64,000 bases of DNA, taken from contig JAHIRM010000037.1 in the NCBI GenBank assembly GCA_018818595.1, positions 1 to 64,000 on the forward strand, written 5' to 3'. The stretch is from Bacillota bacterium (GTDB taxonomy: Bacteria; Bacillota_I; Bacilli_A; Izemoplasmatales; Hujiaoplasmataceae). This document shows positions 38,574 through 47,436 of this stretch, in pieces (positions within the stretch are counted from its first letter, which is position 1; the number at the start of each line of letters is the position of its first letter). Under the pieces are notes generated by a model. The model made no database searches. It had not been told where the DNA came from and worked only from the letters and a program-made list of their open reading frames with translations. Both the position numbers and the translations under genes were made by a program.

Positions 38574-39008
38574 CTATCCTTTCAATTCCATCACAACCGG
38601 AAGTTGTGCTTGGTGTTTGTGTTCTGGTCCTGCATAGACAAATAATTTTGTGTACGTTTGATCCCCTAATTTTCCTTTTGGTAACATTCCTTTGATAGCG
38701 AGTTCAACCATTCTAATTGGTTTCTCTTCCATCATAACTTTCGCTGTCTTAGTCTTTAAACCTCCAGGATAATTTGAATGGGTATAATAGATTTTATCAT
38801 TCCATTTATTACCTGTTAATTCAATTTGACTAGCATTAATGACGATAACATAATCTCCACAATCCACGTGTGGTGTAAAAGTAGGTTTATGTTTTCCTCT
38901 TAAAACACTAGCGACTTCGGTAGCTAAGCGACCTAATCTTTTTCCAGCTGCATCTACTACAAACCATTTGCGTTCAATTGTTTGTGCATTTGCCATGTAA
39001 GTTTTCAT
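38574..39008 (-). CDS. rplM: 50S ribosomal protein L13
   Basis: 144 residues, full length, with [22 protein letters not shown] and the motif [13 protein letters not shown]. Early assembly protein of the large subunit. Strong AAGGAGG site. The 66-nt leader from the promoter at 39074-39102 could hold an L13-type autoregulatory leader, but I could not confirm a structure. Confidence 0.97.
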   Translation of the reverse strand: MKTYMANAQTIERKWFVVDAAGKRLGRLATEVASVLRGKHKPTFTPHVDCGDYVIVINASQIELTGNKWNDKIYYTHSNYPGGLKTKTAKVMMEEKPIRMVELAIKGMLPKGKLGDQTYTKLFVYAGPEHKHQAQLPVVMELKG

Positions 39009-39073
39009 TTTATTTCCTCCTTAATTTTTATTAAAGAGCTTGTGGGATCTAAAATAAAAAATGTACCTTAACT

Positions 39074-39102
39074 ATAATATCATCTAGGGCCTTTTTAGTC
39101 AA
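39074..39102 (-). promoter_or_regulatory. Promoter of rplM-rpsI
   Basis: Minus strand -35 TTGACT (39102-39097), 17 bp, -10 TATTAT (39079-39074). Leader of roughly 60 nt before rplM. Confidence 0.8.
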
Positions 39103-39114
39103 CTATTATCGATT

Positions 39115-39987
39115 CTAATTAATAATCTTTTTCGTGAATTTACCTTTGACTTTTGAGACTCCCGTCATTACTACAAACGCATTTGGATCAATCTCTTTTA
39201 TAATCGCTAAGTATTTTTGGATTTCATGAGTTGAAATCACGGCAAAAATGACCGTTTTTTCTTGATGTGTATAAGCTCCAATAGCGTCAAGCATCGTCAC
39301 TCCGTGTGGAAGTCTGGTCTTTAACTCATCCGCAAGTTCAATTCCACAAGTTGTAATAACTTCAAGTTTCATAAAATTATATCCTGTAAACACTTTATCT
39401 AAAACAATAGACGATATTAACTGAGACACGATGGTATAAATAGCTATATTAAGTCCGAAAATTAAGCCTGCAGCTAAGATAATTGCTCCATGAAAAATGA
39501 TTTGATAAAACCCTACTGATTTTCCGGTTTTGATGCTCCAATATTGAAAAATAATTGAAGTTCCTCCGCCTGAAGTTCCTACATTATGTAAAATTCCATT
39601 CCCAAGCCCGCCTAACATTCCGCCAATGATGGCGCATGTTAGTATATCATTGCCTAAAATACTCTCTGGCACACGAAACAAAAAGATTACAGAGGCAATA
39701 ATAACCGAAATAATTGTATAAACAATGAATCGTTTGCTTAATTTAAAATACCCAAATATAAGCAAAGGTATTTGTAAAACAAATGATAATATTCCAAGGT
39801 TGAGAATGACATTATTTGATGTGACTTGTTCAATTATATTAATGAAGAGTTGAGATAACCCAGTGATACCTCCGGTATACAATTTGGAGGGATCAATAAA
39901 AAACACAATTCCTAAAGCATAAATTGCCGTTCCAACAACGACTAAAAGCAAGGTTTTTGCTTCTTTTTTCATATCTAATTTATTCAT
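39115..39987 (-). CDS. YitT family membrane protein (DUF161/DUF2179)
   Basis: 290 residues: five or six hydrophobic helices (about 12-200) beginning GTAIYALGIVFFIDPSKLYTGGITGLSQL, then a soluble DUF2179 domain (about 220-285; KLEVITTCGIELADEL, MLDAIGAYTHQEKTVIFAVIS). Function of the family is unknown. Last gene of the tmk-to-yitT operon; no clear ribosome binding site at the ATG. Confidence 0.88.
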   Translation of the reverse strand: MNKLDMKKEAKTLLLVVVGTAIYALGIVFFIDPSKLYTGGITGLSQLFINIIEQVTSNNVILNLGILSFVLQIPLLIFGYFKLSKRFIVYTIISVIIASVIFLFRVPESILGNDILTCAIIGGMLGGLGNGILHNVGTSGGGTSIIFQYWSIKTGKSVGFYQIIFHGAIILAAGLIFGLNIAIYTIVSQLISSIVLDKVFTGYNFMKLEVITTCGIELADELKTRLPHGVTMLDAIGAYTHQEKTVIFAVISTHEIQKYLAIIKEIDPNAFVVMTGVSKVKGKFTKKIIN

Positions 39988-39993
39988 AAGTTA

Positions 39994-41931
39994 TTATTTA
40001 ACGACATCTCCTGTATTTAACGAATTAGGTGCTTCAATGATATGTAAGGTATGATTTTCTGTTTCCCCACATAAAATCATGCCTTCGCTTAACTCTCCAC
40101 GAAGTTTTACACTTTGTAAATTTATGACTACCAAAACTTTTTTATTTACTAAATCTTCCGGACGATAAAACTCAGCTATTCCGGATACGATTTGTCTTAC
40201 TTTATCTCCAGTATCAATTTGCAATACTAATAATTTTTTAGCGTTTATATGTGTTTCGGCTTTTTCAATTTTTCCAACTACAACTTCAATTTTGTCAAAA
40301 TCATCAATAGAAATTTCTGGTTTTAAAATTAATTCTTTTTTGTGTGTAGGGTTCATCATTTCTTTAATAACCTCAATTTCTTTTTCACTATCAAGTCGTG
40401 GAAAAAGATGATCTGCTTTTTTAACAACATGGTACTCTTTTTTTTCTCCAAATCCATACGTATCGAAAGTACGAAGCGTCTTTTCAACGTTTAGAGAATC
40501 AAAAATTTTATCACAGGATTCTATTAAAATCGGAATATATAAAATAGTTGCGGCACGTATAGCCTCTAATAGGTGATACATTACTGATTCTAACACACCA
40601 AGAAGTTCATCGTCTTTAGCTAAATCCCAAGGGGAAGTTTCATCGATTAACTTATTGGTTCTACTAACAAGTTTTGTGATTTCAAAAATAGCTTGGCTAA
40701 CTTTTAAATCATTCATATAGTTTTGATAATTTTCAAAAGCAAACTGTATCATTTCTTCTAATTCGATTTCCACTTTTTTTAGTTCATGGTTATGATTTGT
40801 TTTTTTTACAGAACCCGAAAAGTACTTATTTACCATGCTAATGGTTCTGCTTATCAAATTGCCAAGATCATTTACTAAATCTGTATTGATTCTTGAAACA
40901 AAATCTTCAGGAGTAAATAATCCATCATTTGCATATGGAAGTTCTCGCACCACAAAATAGCGAAAAGCATCTAATCCATAACGACTAACAAGTGGTTCAG
41001 GATAAATGATATTTCCTTTTGACTTGGACATTTTTCCATCTTTCATCAAGTACCACCCATGAACAAATAATTTAAATTTAATCGGTATATGTAAAGCCAT
41101 TAAGATTATCGGCCAATAAATTGCATGAAATCTTAAAATATCTTTACCAATTATGTGAACAATTTCATCACCATTCATCCAGAATTTTTGGAATAACCCA
41201 TCCTTTTCTGAACCATAACCCAAAGCACTAATGTAATTTGACAATGCGTCAATCCAAACATAGATAACGTGTTTTGGATCGCTTTTGACTTTTACTCCCC
41301 AATCAAAAGCTGTCCTAGAAACACTTAAATCCGTCAATCCGGATTGAATAAATTTAACGACTTCATTCTTACGAGTTTCAGGAGTAATAAAATCAGGATT
41401 ATTCTCAATAAAAGACAATAATTGATTGGAATATTTTGTTAGTCTTAAAAAATAGGTTTCTTCTTTTACAATGGAAGTTTCTCTTCCACAATCAGGGCAC
41501 AATTTCCCGTCCACTAATTGAGTCGGAGTAAAGTATGATTCGCAATCTATACAGTAGTTTCCAACGTATTCTCCTAAATAAATGTCGTCTTGCGAAAGCA
41601 GTTTTTCAAAGATATTTTGAACAATATCTTCATGTCTTTTTTCAGTGGTTCGAATAAAATCATCGTTATTTATTTTGAGTAAAGACCACAAATCTTTTGC
41701 AAGAGTTGCGATATAATCTACGTATTCTTTTGGTGTTTTTCCATTTGCCTTTGCGGCTTCCTCAATTTTTAACCCATGTTCATCTGTGCCAGTTAAAAAT
41801 CTAGTCTCATACCCTTGTAATTCTTTGTATCTTTTTAGAGTATCACATAGACAAGTAGTATACGCTGACCCAAGATGAAATTTACCGCTTGTGTAATAAA
41901 TAGGGGTTGTTATATAAAAAGTTTTTTTCAT
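39994..41931 (-). CDS. metG: Methionyl-tRNA synthetase
   Basis: 645 residues. Catalytic domain with HIGH-like HLGSAY and KMSKSKG, zinc knuckle CIDC...CPDC (about 125-150), anticodon-binding helices, and a C-terminal EMAPII/Trbp111 tRNA-binding domain (about 540-645). Charges initiator and elongator tRNA-Met. Start overlaps the stop of the DJ-1 gene by ATGA. In Bacillus metS also follows rsmI closely. Confidence 0.97.
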   Translation of the reverse strand: MKKTFYITTPIYYTSGKFHLGSAYTTCLCDTLKRYKELQGYETRFLTGTDEHGLKIEEAAKANGKTPKEYVDYIATLAKDLWSLLKINNDDFIRTTEKRHEDIVQNIFEKLLSQDDIYLGEYVGNYCIDCESYFTPTQLVDGKLCPDCGRETSIVKEETYFLRLTKYSNQLLSFIENNPDFITPETRKNEVVKFIQSGLTDLSVSRTAFDWGVKVKSDPKHVIYVWIDALSNYISALGYGSEKDGLFQKFWMNGDEIVHIIGKDILRFHAIYWPIILMALHIPIKFKLFVHGWYLMKDGKMSKSKGNIIYPEPLVSRYGLDAFRYFVVRELPYANDGLFTPEDFVSRINTDLVNDLGNLISRTISMVNKYFSGSVKKTNHNHELKKVEIELEEMIQFAFENYQNYMNDLKVSQAIFEITKLVSRTNKLIDETSPWDLAKDDELLGVLESVMYHLLEAIRAATILYIPILIESCDKIFDSLNVEKTLRTFDTYGFGEKKEYHVVKKADHLFPRLDSEKEIEVIKEMMNPTHKKELILKPEISIDDFDKIEVVVGKIEKAETHINAKKLLVLQIDTGDKVRQIVSGIAEFYRPEDLVNKKVLVVINLQSVKLRGELSEGMILCGETENHTLHIIEAPNSLNTGDVVK

Positions 41932-42494
41932 TCTTCTGTCCTCGTTTCAAAAGCTTTATATAAAGTTCTTTTTTTAATTTCGTCGGCTTTATCTTTTCCT
42001 AAAACGTTTTTAATAATCTCAAACGCAAATTCATGTACTGCTCCTGCACCAATTCCGGTAATAATGTTTCCGTCTGTCACCACTAATGCGTTTTCTCTTA
42101 TACCTTTTGGCATATATACTTCCGTTCCTGGAAAAGAAGTATAGTGCTTCCCATCCAGTAACCCAATCACTCCAAAGACACTTGGTCCTGCACAAATTGC
42201 CATCAACCATTTTTGTTGTTCACTAAATTTAATCACTAATTCTAAAGCACTTGGAGTATCTCTTAATACGTAGGCTTGCCTGCCTCCTGGTATAAAAATG
42301 CCATCATACTCATCGACATCAATTGAGCTCATTTTTGTATTTACAACCACTTCAGTCTGAAAAGCCCCTGTCACGGTTTTTTTTCCAAAAACACTAACAA
42401 GTTCCACTTCAATTCCGCTTCTTTTTAAAAGAGCGACGGTACCAATCGCTTCAATGTCTTCAAATCCGTCTGCTAATAAACATACAAAACGCAT
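41928..42494 (-). CDS. DJ-1/PfpI family protein
   Basis: 188 residues. Flavodoxin-like fold with the nucleophile elbow Cys in AICAGPS and the family Glu near the N-terminus (DGFEDIEAIG). Relatives include YajL/DJ-1 type chaperone or glyoxalase-like proteins and ThiJ; the exact reaction is disputed. AGAGGTGAT site before the ATG. Inserted between rsmI and metG compared with Bacillus. Confidence 0.88.
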   Translation of the reverse strand: MRFVCLLADGFEDIEAIGTVALLKRSGIEVELVSVFGKKTVTGAFQTEVVVNTKMSSIDVDEYDGIFIPGGRQAYVLRDTPSALELVIKFSEQQKWLMAICAGPSVFGVIGLLDGKHYTSFPGTEVYMPKGIRENALVVTDGNIITGIGAGAVHEFAFEIIKNVLGKDKADEIKKRTLYKAFETRTEE

Positions 42495-42527
42495 GAATAA
42501 TCACCTCTTAAACAATCTATTATTATA

Positions 42528-43382
42528 TCACTTTTTTAGTTTTTTTTCTAAATAATCTTGATAGATTTTATTTTTAGGAATTCGTGTCATTTGCGATACT
42601 TTTTTCATTGCTTCTGTTTTTGATAATCCTGAAGCAATAAAATAATCTACTTGTTCTACGAGACTAATATTTGTATCATATTCTACTTTAGAAACATAAC
42701 CTTCTACTACTACTACCATTTCACCTTTTAATCCTTGTAATAAAGATAATTCAGATACTTTTCCCTTGATAACTTCCTCAAAGGTTTTTGAAATTTCTCT
42801 AATAATTGAAACAACTCTATCCCCAAACACTTGATAAATATCTTGAATCATTTCTTCTATACGGTGAGGGGTTTCATAAAACACCAATGTTTCTTCATGG
42901 TATTTTAAAGATTCTAATTCTTCAATTCTTTTAAGTTTTTTGGAGTCTAAAAATCCAAAAAAGAGAAAAGGGGTTGGCTGAATTCCTGACATTAACAAAC
43001 CTGTAATAGCTGCATTAGCTCCAGGAAGACAAACAACGTTATATCCTTTTTCCATAGCGGCCTGTGCAATTTCATATCCAGGATCATTAAACAAAGGCAT
43101 ACCTGCATCACTCATTAATCCAATATGTTGACCCATTTCTAAAGCGCTTATAATTTCTTCTGTTTGAAGACGTTTGTTATGTTCGTGGTAACTTTTTAGA
43201 GGCTTATTAATTTCATAATGACAAAGCAATTTAGAAGACACTCTTGTATCTTCCGCATACAGAACATCAACGGATTTCATGATATTAATTGCTCTAAAAG
43301 TAATATCTTCTAAATTTCCAATTGGAGTTGGAATAAGGTAAAGAGTTGCTATATTATTTTGATAATGCAATTGTCTTTGCAT
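42528..43382 (-). CDS. rsmI: 16S rRNA (cytidine-1402-2'-O)-methyltransferase RsmI
   Basis: 284 residues from ATG 43382 (GGAAGGG at correct distance). Tetrapyrrole-methylase fold: LYLIPTPIGNLEDIT, YAEDTRVS, GLMSDAGMPLFNDPG and FFGFLDSKK. Methylates the ribose of C1402 in the ribosomal decoding centre. Same neighbour (trmN6) as in Bacillus (yabB-yabC). Confidence 0.95.
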   Translation of the reverse strand: MQRQLHYQNNIATLYLIPTPIGNLEDITFRAINIMKSVDVLYAEDTRVSSKLLCHYEINKPLKSYHEHNKRLQTEEIISALEMGQHIGLMSDAGMPLFNDPGYEIAQAAMEKGYNVVCLPGANAAITGLLMSGIQPTPFLFFGFLDSKKLKRIEELESLKYHEETLVFYETPHRIEEMIQDIYQVFGDRVVSIIREISKTFEEVIKGKVSELSLLQGLKGEMVVVVEGYVSKVEYDTNISLVEQVDYFIASGLSKTEAMKKVSQMTRIPKNKIYQDYLEKKLKK

Positions 43383-43387
43383 ATTAA

Positions 43388-44134
43388 TCAACCCTTCCCA
43401 ATACGAAATATTTTAAGAACATCTTCTGTGTATTCTCTTGCTTCATTGTAAATGTAAAGTGGCTCTAACAAATCAAGACTACCCGTTTTACCATTATTAT
43501 TCGCTTCCAGTAAAACCATCATTGCTTTTTTTCCTTTAACAGGATAAACAAATCTCATCCTTTTTATCGCAAAATGATGTTTGTGAAGTAATAATATTAT
43601 TTCTTCTAATCGTTCCACACGGTGAATAAAATGAAAAGAACCGCCAATTTTTAGCATTCTTTTTGCTTGAAGAATGATTTGCTCCAAATCGATTAAAACT
43701 TCATGTTTTGCGATGCTTACTGCATCTAATTTATTTGTAACGCTTGAAGGCGTGACTTTATAAAAGGGTGGATTACAACTAATGATATCAAAACTACTTG
43801 GTAAATAGTGCTCGTGTACGTTTAAAATATCAATATTATCAATTGTAATTTGGTGTTCAAGGTGATTATAAGATACACTTTTTTTCGCTAAAAAACAAGC
43901 ATCTTCTAATATCTCAATTCCCACAATGGGTTTTGTTGTTCTTAAAGATAAAAATAAAGGAATGGGCGCATTACCCGTTCCGAAGTCCATGATGTTCTTA
44001 ACTCTTGGGGTAATTCTAATAAAATCGGCCAAAAGTGCAGAATCCAAAGAAAAAGACAGCATGTCTTTTCTTTGGAAGATTTTTAATCCGTCATATCCTA
44101 GTAAATCATGAAGAACCTCTTCATTATTATTCAT
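43388..44134 (-). CDS. tRNA1(Val) adenine-N6 methyltransferase-like protein (TrmN6/YabB)
   Basis: 248 residues. Class I methyltransferase with an AdoMet loop (IMDFGTGNAPIPLFLSLR) and the amino-methylase motif NPPF (ISCNPPFYKV). ATG at 44134 preceded by GGTGAT. Stops on TGA, evidence for the standard code. Family members methylate adenosine 37 in tRNA; exact target not proven. Confidence 0.88.
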   Translation of the reverse strand: MNNNEEVLHDLLGYDGLKIFQRKDMLSFSLDSALLADFIRITPRVKNIMDFGTGNAPIPLFLSLRTTKPIVGIEILEDACFLAKKSVSYNHLEHQITIDNIDILNVHEHYLPSSFDIISCNPPFYKVTPSSVTNKLDAVSIAKHEVLIDLEQIILQAKRMLKIGGSFHFIHRVERLEEIILLLHKHHFAIKRMRFVYPVKGKKAMMVLLEANNNGKTGSLDLLEPLYIYNEAREYTEDVLKIFRIGKG

Positions 44135-44148
44135 AACTATCACCAAAT

Positions 44149-45009
44149 TTATTCTTCTAAATCTTTTAAGCTTTCTACATTTGCTTCCAAATCCTCTTCA
44201 ATGGCTTTTTGTTTAAATTGAAGTTCTGACACATGGAATGTATGTGAACCTCCATTATCAAAATCAACTTTTGCCATTAATGTAACAAAATTAACTTGTG
44301 TAACTCTTCCTCTTCCATCTGGCGTTACAACGTAAGAATCAAGTTTTGGCATCATTTTTCGATATTCTTTATAATTAGAATCTTCGTAATTGATACAACA
44401 CAAAAGTTTACCGCATAGTCCTGAAATATTGGAAGGATTTAACGATAAATTTTGATTCTTTGCCATTTTAATCGATACTGGTTCAAATTCTCCAAGAAAA
44501 GTAGTACAGCATGTTAATAATCCACATGGCCCAATTCCTCCAAGAACTCTAGCTCCATCTCTTGCGCCAACTTGTCTTAATTCAATTCTCAAATGAAACT
44601 CATTTGCTAAATCTTTGACAAGTTCTCTAAAATCTACACGTCCATCCGCATTAAAATAAATAATTAATTTTGAGCGATCTAATGTAAATTCACAGTTTAA
44701 AAGTTTCATATCCAAATTATTTTTAAACACGTAAGCTGATGTTTTTTCTAAAACAAAAACCTCGTGTTTTTTGTTATCTTCATATTGCATTAAATCTTCT
44801 TCAGTAGCTATCCGTAAAACGGGTTTTAAAGGGGACACTAAATCTGATTCTTGAATGGTTAAAATATCAGAAACTACAAATCCAAGTTCAATCCCTCTGA
44901 TTGTTTCAACTACAACTTTGTCTTTGCTTTTTAAATCTATATTGTCAGTACTAAAAAAATATTTTTTCCCTAAACGATTAAATTGAATCGCTACGACTTG
45001 ATACTCCAT
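44149..45009 (-). CDS. ricT: RicT/YaaT family protein (PSP1 domain)
   Basis: 286 residues with a PSP1 C-terminal domain and the Cys-rich core CGLLTCCTTF and GLCGKLLCCINYE, which binds Fe-S clusters in the Bacillus RicAFT complex. That complex stimulates RNase Y-dependent mRNA processing. RicA and RicF are not in this window. Overlaps the holB end by 32 bp; ATG preceded by AGAGG. Confidence 0.9.
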   Translation of the reverse strand: MEYQVVAIQFNRLGKKYFFSTDNIDLKSKDKVVVETIRGIELGFVVSDILTIQESDLVSPLKPVLRIATEEDLMQYEDNKKHEVFVLEKTSAYVFKNNLDMKLLNCEFTLDRSKLIIYFNADGRVDFRELVKDLANEFHLRIELRQVGARDGARVLGGIGPCGLLTCCTTFLGEFEPVSIKMAKNQNLSLNPSNISGLCGKLLCCINYEDSNYKEYRKMMPKLDSYVVTPDGRGRVTQVNFVTLMAKVDFDNGGSHTFHVSELQFKQKAIEEDLEANVESLKDLEE

Positions 45010-46012
45010 AATTAAAACCTCTTTCTAGATGAGCAAGCATTTTGTCAAACGCTAACTGGCTGTTGATATTATACTTTAATCTCGACTTTAACCCAAGCAT
45101 TTTGTCTAGGTTGTCTTCAATTGTATTTTGACTAATCATTTCAGATAACTTTTCTATTGTGCTTTCTTCTGTGTTATAAATGATTTGGTCTAAATGCCTT
45201 AATTTGTAATTTAATAAATCTTTTTGATAAAAAATCATCAAAGTTAAAAAGTAATCAATCATATCACTTTTTGATAAAATCAAATCGTGATTTTCTTTGA
45301 ACATAATTACCATTGATTGTTTTTTTTCTAAAAGTGATTTGTATAAATTTGTGACAAACTTAATTACTTGAACCATTTCGCTAGAATTTGCAATGCTTTC
45401 TGCAGCATCATAGTTATTTGTATATTCTGAGACAACACTTGCGACCAAAGGATCAACTTTTTTTTGCAATAAGTCTTTTTGTATTAAATGTTTATCTATT
45501 GGTTTAAAGTGTAACACTTGTGCTCTTGAAACAATTGTTTTTAGTAACACATTTATTTGATCTGTCACAAGGATTTGGTATATTTCATTTCCTGGTTCTT
45601 CCATTGTTTTTAATAACGTATTTGCGGATTCTTGATTAAAGCGATCTGCTTCATTAATAATATAAACTCGAGGTCCATCTTCAATCGCGGATTTCGAGAA
45701 TTCATCTAATAATTCTTTTACTTGCTTCTTTTTTATAACTTCACCTTCTGCTTGAATATAAAAAACATTTGGATGTGTTAAATTATCAATTCTTTTACAA
45801 TTATGGCACACTCCACAAGGATTGAATAATTCATCTTTGTCTTTACATAAAAGCGTTTTGGCAAGTAAAAAAGCTGTCTCGATTCTTTTGGTACCCAAAG
45901 GCCCTTCAAAAATATAGGCATGAGCTAGTTTGTTATATTTAAAGCTATTTATTAAAATACGAGAAATATCTTGTTGATATATGGATAATTGTTCCCATGA
46001 TGATTCAAACAA
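44978..46012 (-). CDS. holB: DNA polymerase III delta' subunit
   Basis: 344 residues from TTG 46012 (AGGTGG ahead). AAA+ clamp-loader subunit with zinc-binding CGVCHNC, the sensor segment TLLKTMEEPG and SRAQVLHF. The first loop AYIFEGPLGTKR is not a proper Walker A, as expected for delta'. Loads the sliding clamp with tau/gamma and delta. Between tmk and ricT as in Bacillus. Confidence 0.94.
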   Translation of the reverse strand: MFESSWEQLSIYQQDISRILINSFKYNKLAHAYIFEGPLGTKRIETAFLLAKTLLCKDKDELFNPCGVCHNCKRIDNLTHPNVFYIQAEGEVIKKKQVKELLDEFSKSAIEDGPRVYIINEADRFNQESANTLLKTMEEPGNEIYQILVTDQINVLLKTIVSRAQVLHFKPIDKHLIQKDLLQKKVDPLVASVVSEYTNNYDAAESIANSSEMVQVIKFVTNLYKSLLEKKQSMVIMFKENHDLILSKSDMIDYFLTLMIFYQKDLLNYKLRHLDQIIYNTEESTIEKLSEMISQNTIEDNLDKMLGLKSRLKYNINSQLAFDKMLAHLERGFNYGVSSRSDSI

Positions 46013-46027
46013 AACTACCACCTCTAA

Positions 46028-46651
46028 CTACAGGATTTCTTCAATAGATTGAATCGCTAGTTTTGCGACTTCCTCTATTGATTTTTCACCATCAATTCTT
46101 TTAATTCGATTTGGAAATCTTTTCATCAAATCGATATACCCTTGATATATTTTTTTGTGAAATTCCACTTCTTCTAAATCCAATCGATTCACTTCGCGGT
46201 TCGGAGTTTTAAAGACTCGCTTTAAACCAACTTCAGGTCTAACATCAACAAAAATAGTTCGATCTGGCATGTTGGAATCAATCGCAAATTTATTAATTGT
46301 AAAAACTTCTTCAATTCCTAAATTTCTAGCGACACCTTGATAAATTAATGAACTATCGATATAGCGATCACATAATATTAGTTCTCCTCTTTCAAGTGAA
46401 GGAAGAATCTTTTCGACTAAGTGTTGCCTTCTAGAAGCGGCAAATAATAATGCTTCTGTTTTTGGATCCATTTCTATATGAGATTTATCTAATAAAATAT
46501 CTCTTATCATTTCAGATATTCGAATTCCGCCAGGTTCTCTTGTGACTAAAACATGGTATCCTTTGGCTGTAAAATATTTTTCAACTTGTTTAATAACGGA
46601 TGTTTTTCCTGAACCTTCCGTCCCTTCGAACGAAATAAAGATTCCTTTCAT
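46028..46651 (-). CDS. tmk: Thymidylate kinase
   Basis: 207 residues from ATG 46651 with AGGTGG; the upstream in-frame GTG lies within that site. P-loop FEGTEGSGKTS, DRY segment LCDRYIDSSLIYQGVA and TREPGG. Phosphorylates dTMP to dTDP. First gene of the tmk-holB-ricT-trmN6-rsmI-DJ-1-metG-yitT unit. Confidence 0.96.
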   Translation of the reverse strand: MKGIFISFEGTEGSGKTSVIKQVEKYFTAKGYHVLVTREPGGIRISEMIRDILLDKSHIEMDPKTEALLFAASRRQHLVEKILPSLERGELILCDRYIDSSLIYQGVARNLGIEEVFTINKFAIDSNMPDRTIFVDVRPEVGLKRVFKTPNREVNRLDLEEVEFHKKIYQGYIDLMKRFPNRIKRIDGEKSIEEVAKLAIQSIEEIL

Positions 46652-46675
46652 ATTATCCACCTGCTTTACCTTTCT

Positions 46676-46704
46676 ATTATCTCACAAAATGACCGAATTT
46701 TGAA
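46676..46704 (-). promoter_or_regulatory. Promoter of the tmk operon
   Basis: Minus strand -35 TTCAAA (46704-46699), 17 bp, -10 GATAAT (46681-46676). Confidence 0.6.
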
Positions 46705-46717
46705 TAAATTATTTTAT

Positions 46718-46742
46718 TATAGTATCTAATTATGATACAATA
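46718..46742. promoter_or_regulatory. Palindrome at the metal transporter promoter, candidate metalloregulator site
   Basis: Inverted repeat GTATC-TAATTAT-GATAC (46722-46738) with outer TAT/ATA arms after one mismatch. It overlaps a -10-like TACAAT at the start of the metal ABC operon. The shape fits a Fur/Zur/MntR-type dimer site but matches no consensus exactly. Confidence 0.45.
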
Positions 46743-46764
46743 TAGCAAAAGGCATGGTGATGGT

Positions 46765-47436
46765 ATGCAAATTGACATCCATAATTTATCGTTTGCTTAT
46801 GGGCATAAATCAGTAATCAATGGTCTTTCCTTAACTTTAAACTCTGGCGACTACTTAATAGTCAAAGGAAAGAATGGTTCTGGAAAGTCCACTTTTATCA
46901 AATGTTTATTAGGCATAAACCCCGTTAAAAATGGGATGATTTTTTTTGACCATCAAGATATTAATAATTTTAAAGATTGGACAAATTTTGGCTATGTTAG
47001 CCAAAAATTTGAAGATTTTAACTATGAGTTTCCAATCACTGTTAATGAGTTACTTTCTGTATCTAGTTTAAAGAAAACCAAACAAAGTGATCGATTAAAA
47101 TTATTAGATCAAATGGGGATTTTAGATTTAATAAATCAAAATATTAACAATCTTTCAGGTGGACAATTACAAAGAGTTTTTATTGTAAAGGCTATGATTA
47201 ACAGTCCTAAATTGTTAATTTTAGATGAACCTACCGCTTCGATAGATCGATTAAATACCGAATTTTTTTATCGTGCAATCAACCTGCTAAACCAACAAGG
47301 AATTACCATTATCTTAATTACACATACCGATGCTTTTGAAGAATTACTTTACTCTCATGTATTAACGATGAAATCAGATACAACTTTCACCTTCCTAACC
47401 AAAGAAAAGTGTGATTTATCGGAGGTGAATTTGTAA
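46765..47436 (+). CDS. Metal (zinc/manganese) ABC transporter ATP-binding protein
   Basis: 223 residues from ATG 46765, preceded by GGTGATGG; an ATG 33 bases upstream lies in the promoter region. Walker A GKNGSGKST, signature LSGGQLQR, Walker B LLILDEPTAS. The cation family is inferred from the neighbouring permease. Stop and next start overlap (TAATG). Confidence 0.9.
   Translation: MQIDIHNLSFAYGHKSVINGLSLTLNSGDYLIVKGKNGSGKSTFIKCLLGINPVKNGMIFFDHQDINNFKDWTNFGYVSQKFEDFNYEFPITVNELLSVSSLKKTKQSDRLKLLDQMGILDLINQNINNLSGGQLQRVFIVKAMINSPKLLILDEPTASIDRLNTEFFYRAINLLNQQGITIILITHTDAFEELLYSHVLTMKSDTTFTFLTKEKCDLSEVNL

Noticed and set aside
39009-39073. L13-type autoregulatory leader before rplM
   Set aside because: Leader length fits, but I could not draw a convincing conserved structure by eye; a covariance search with the L13 leader model would decide.
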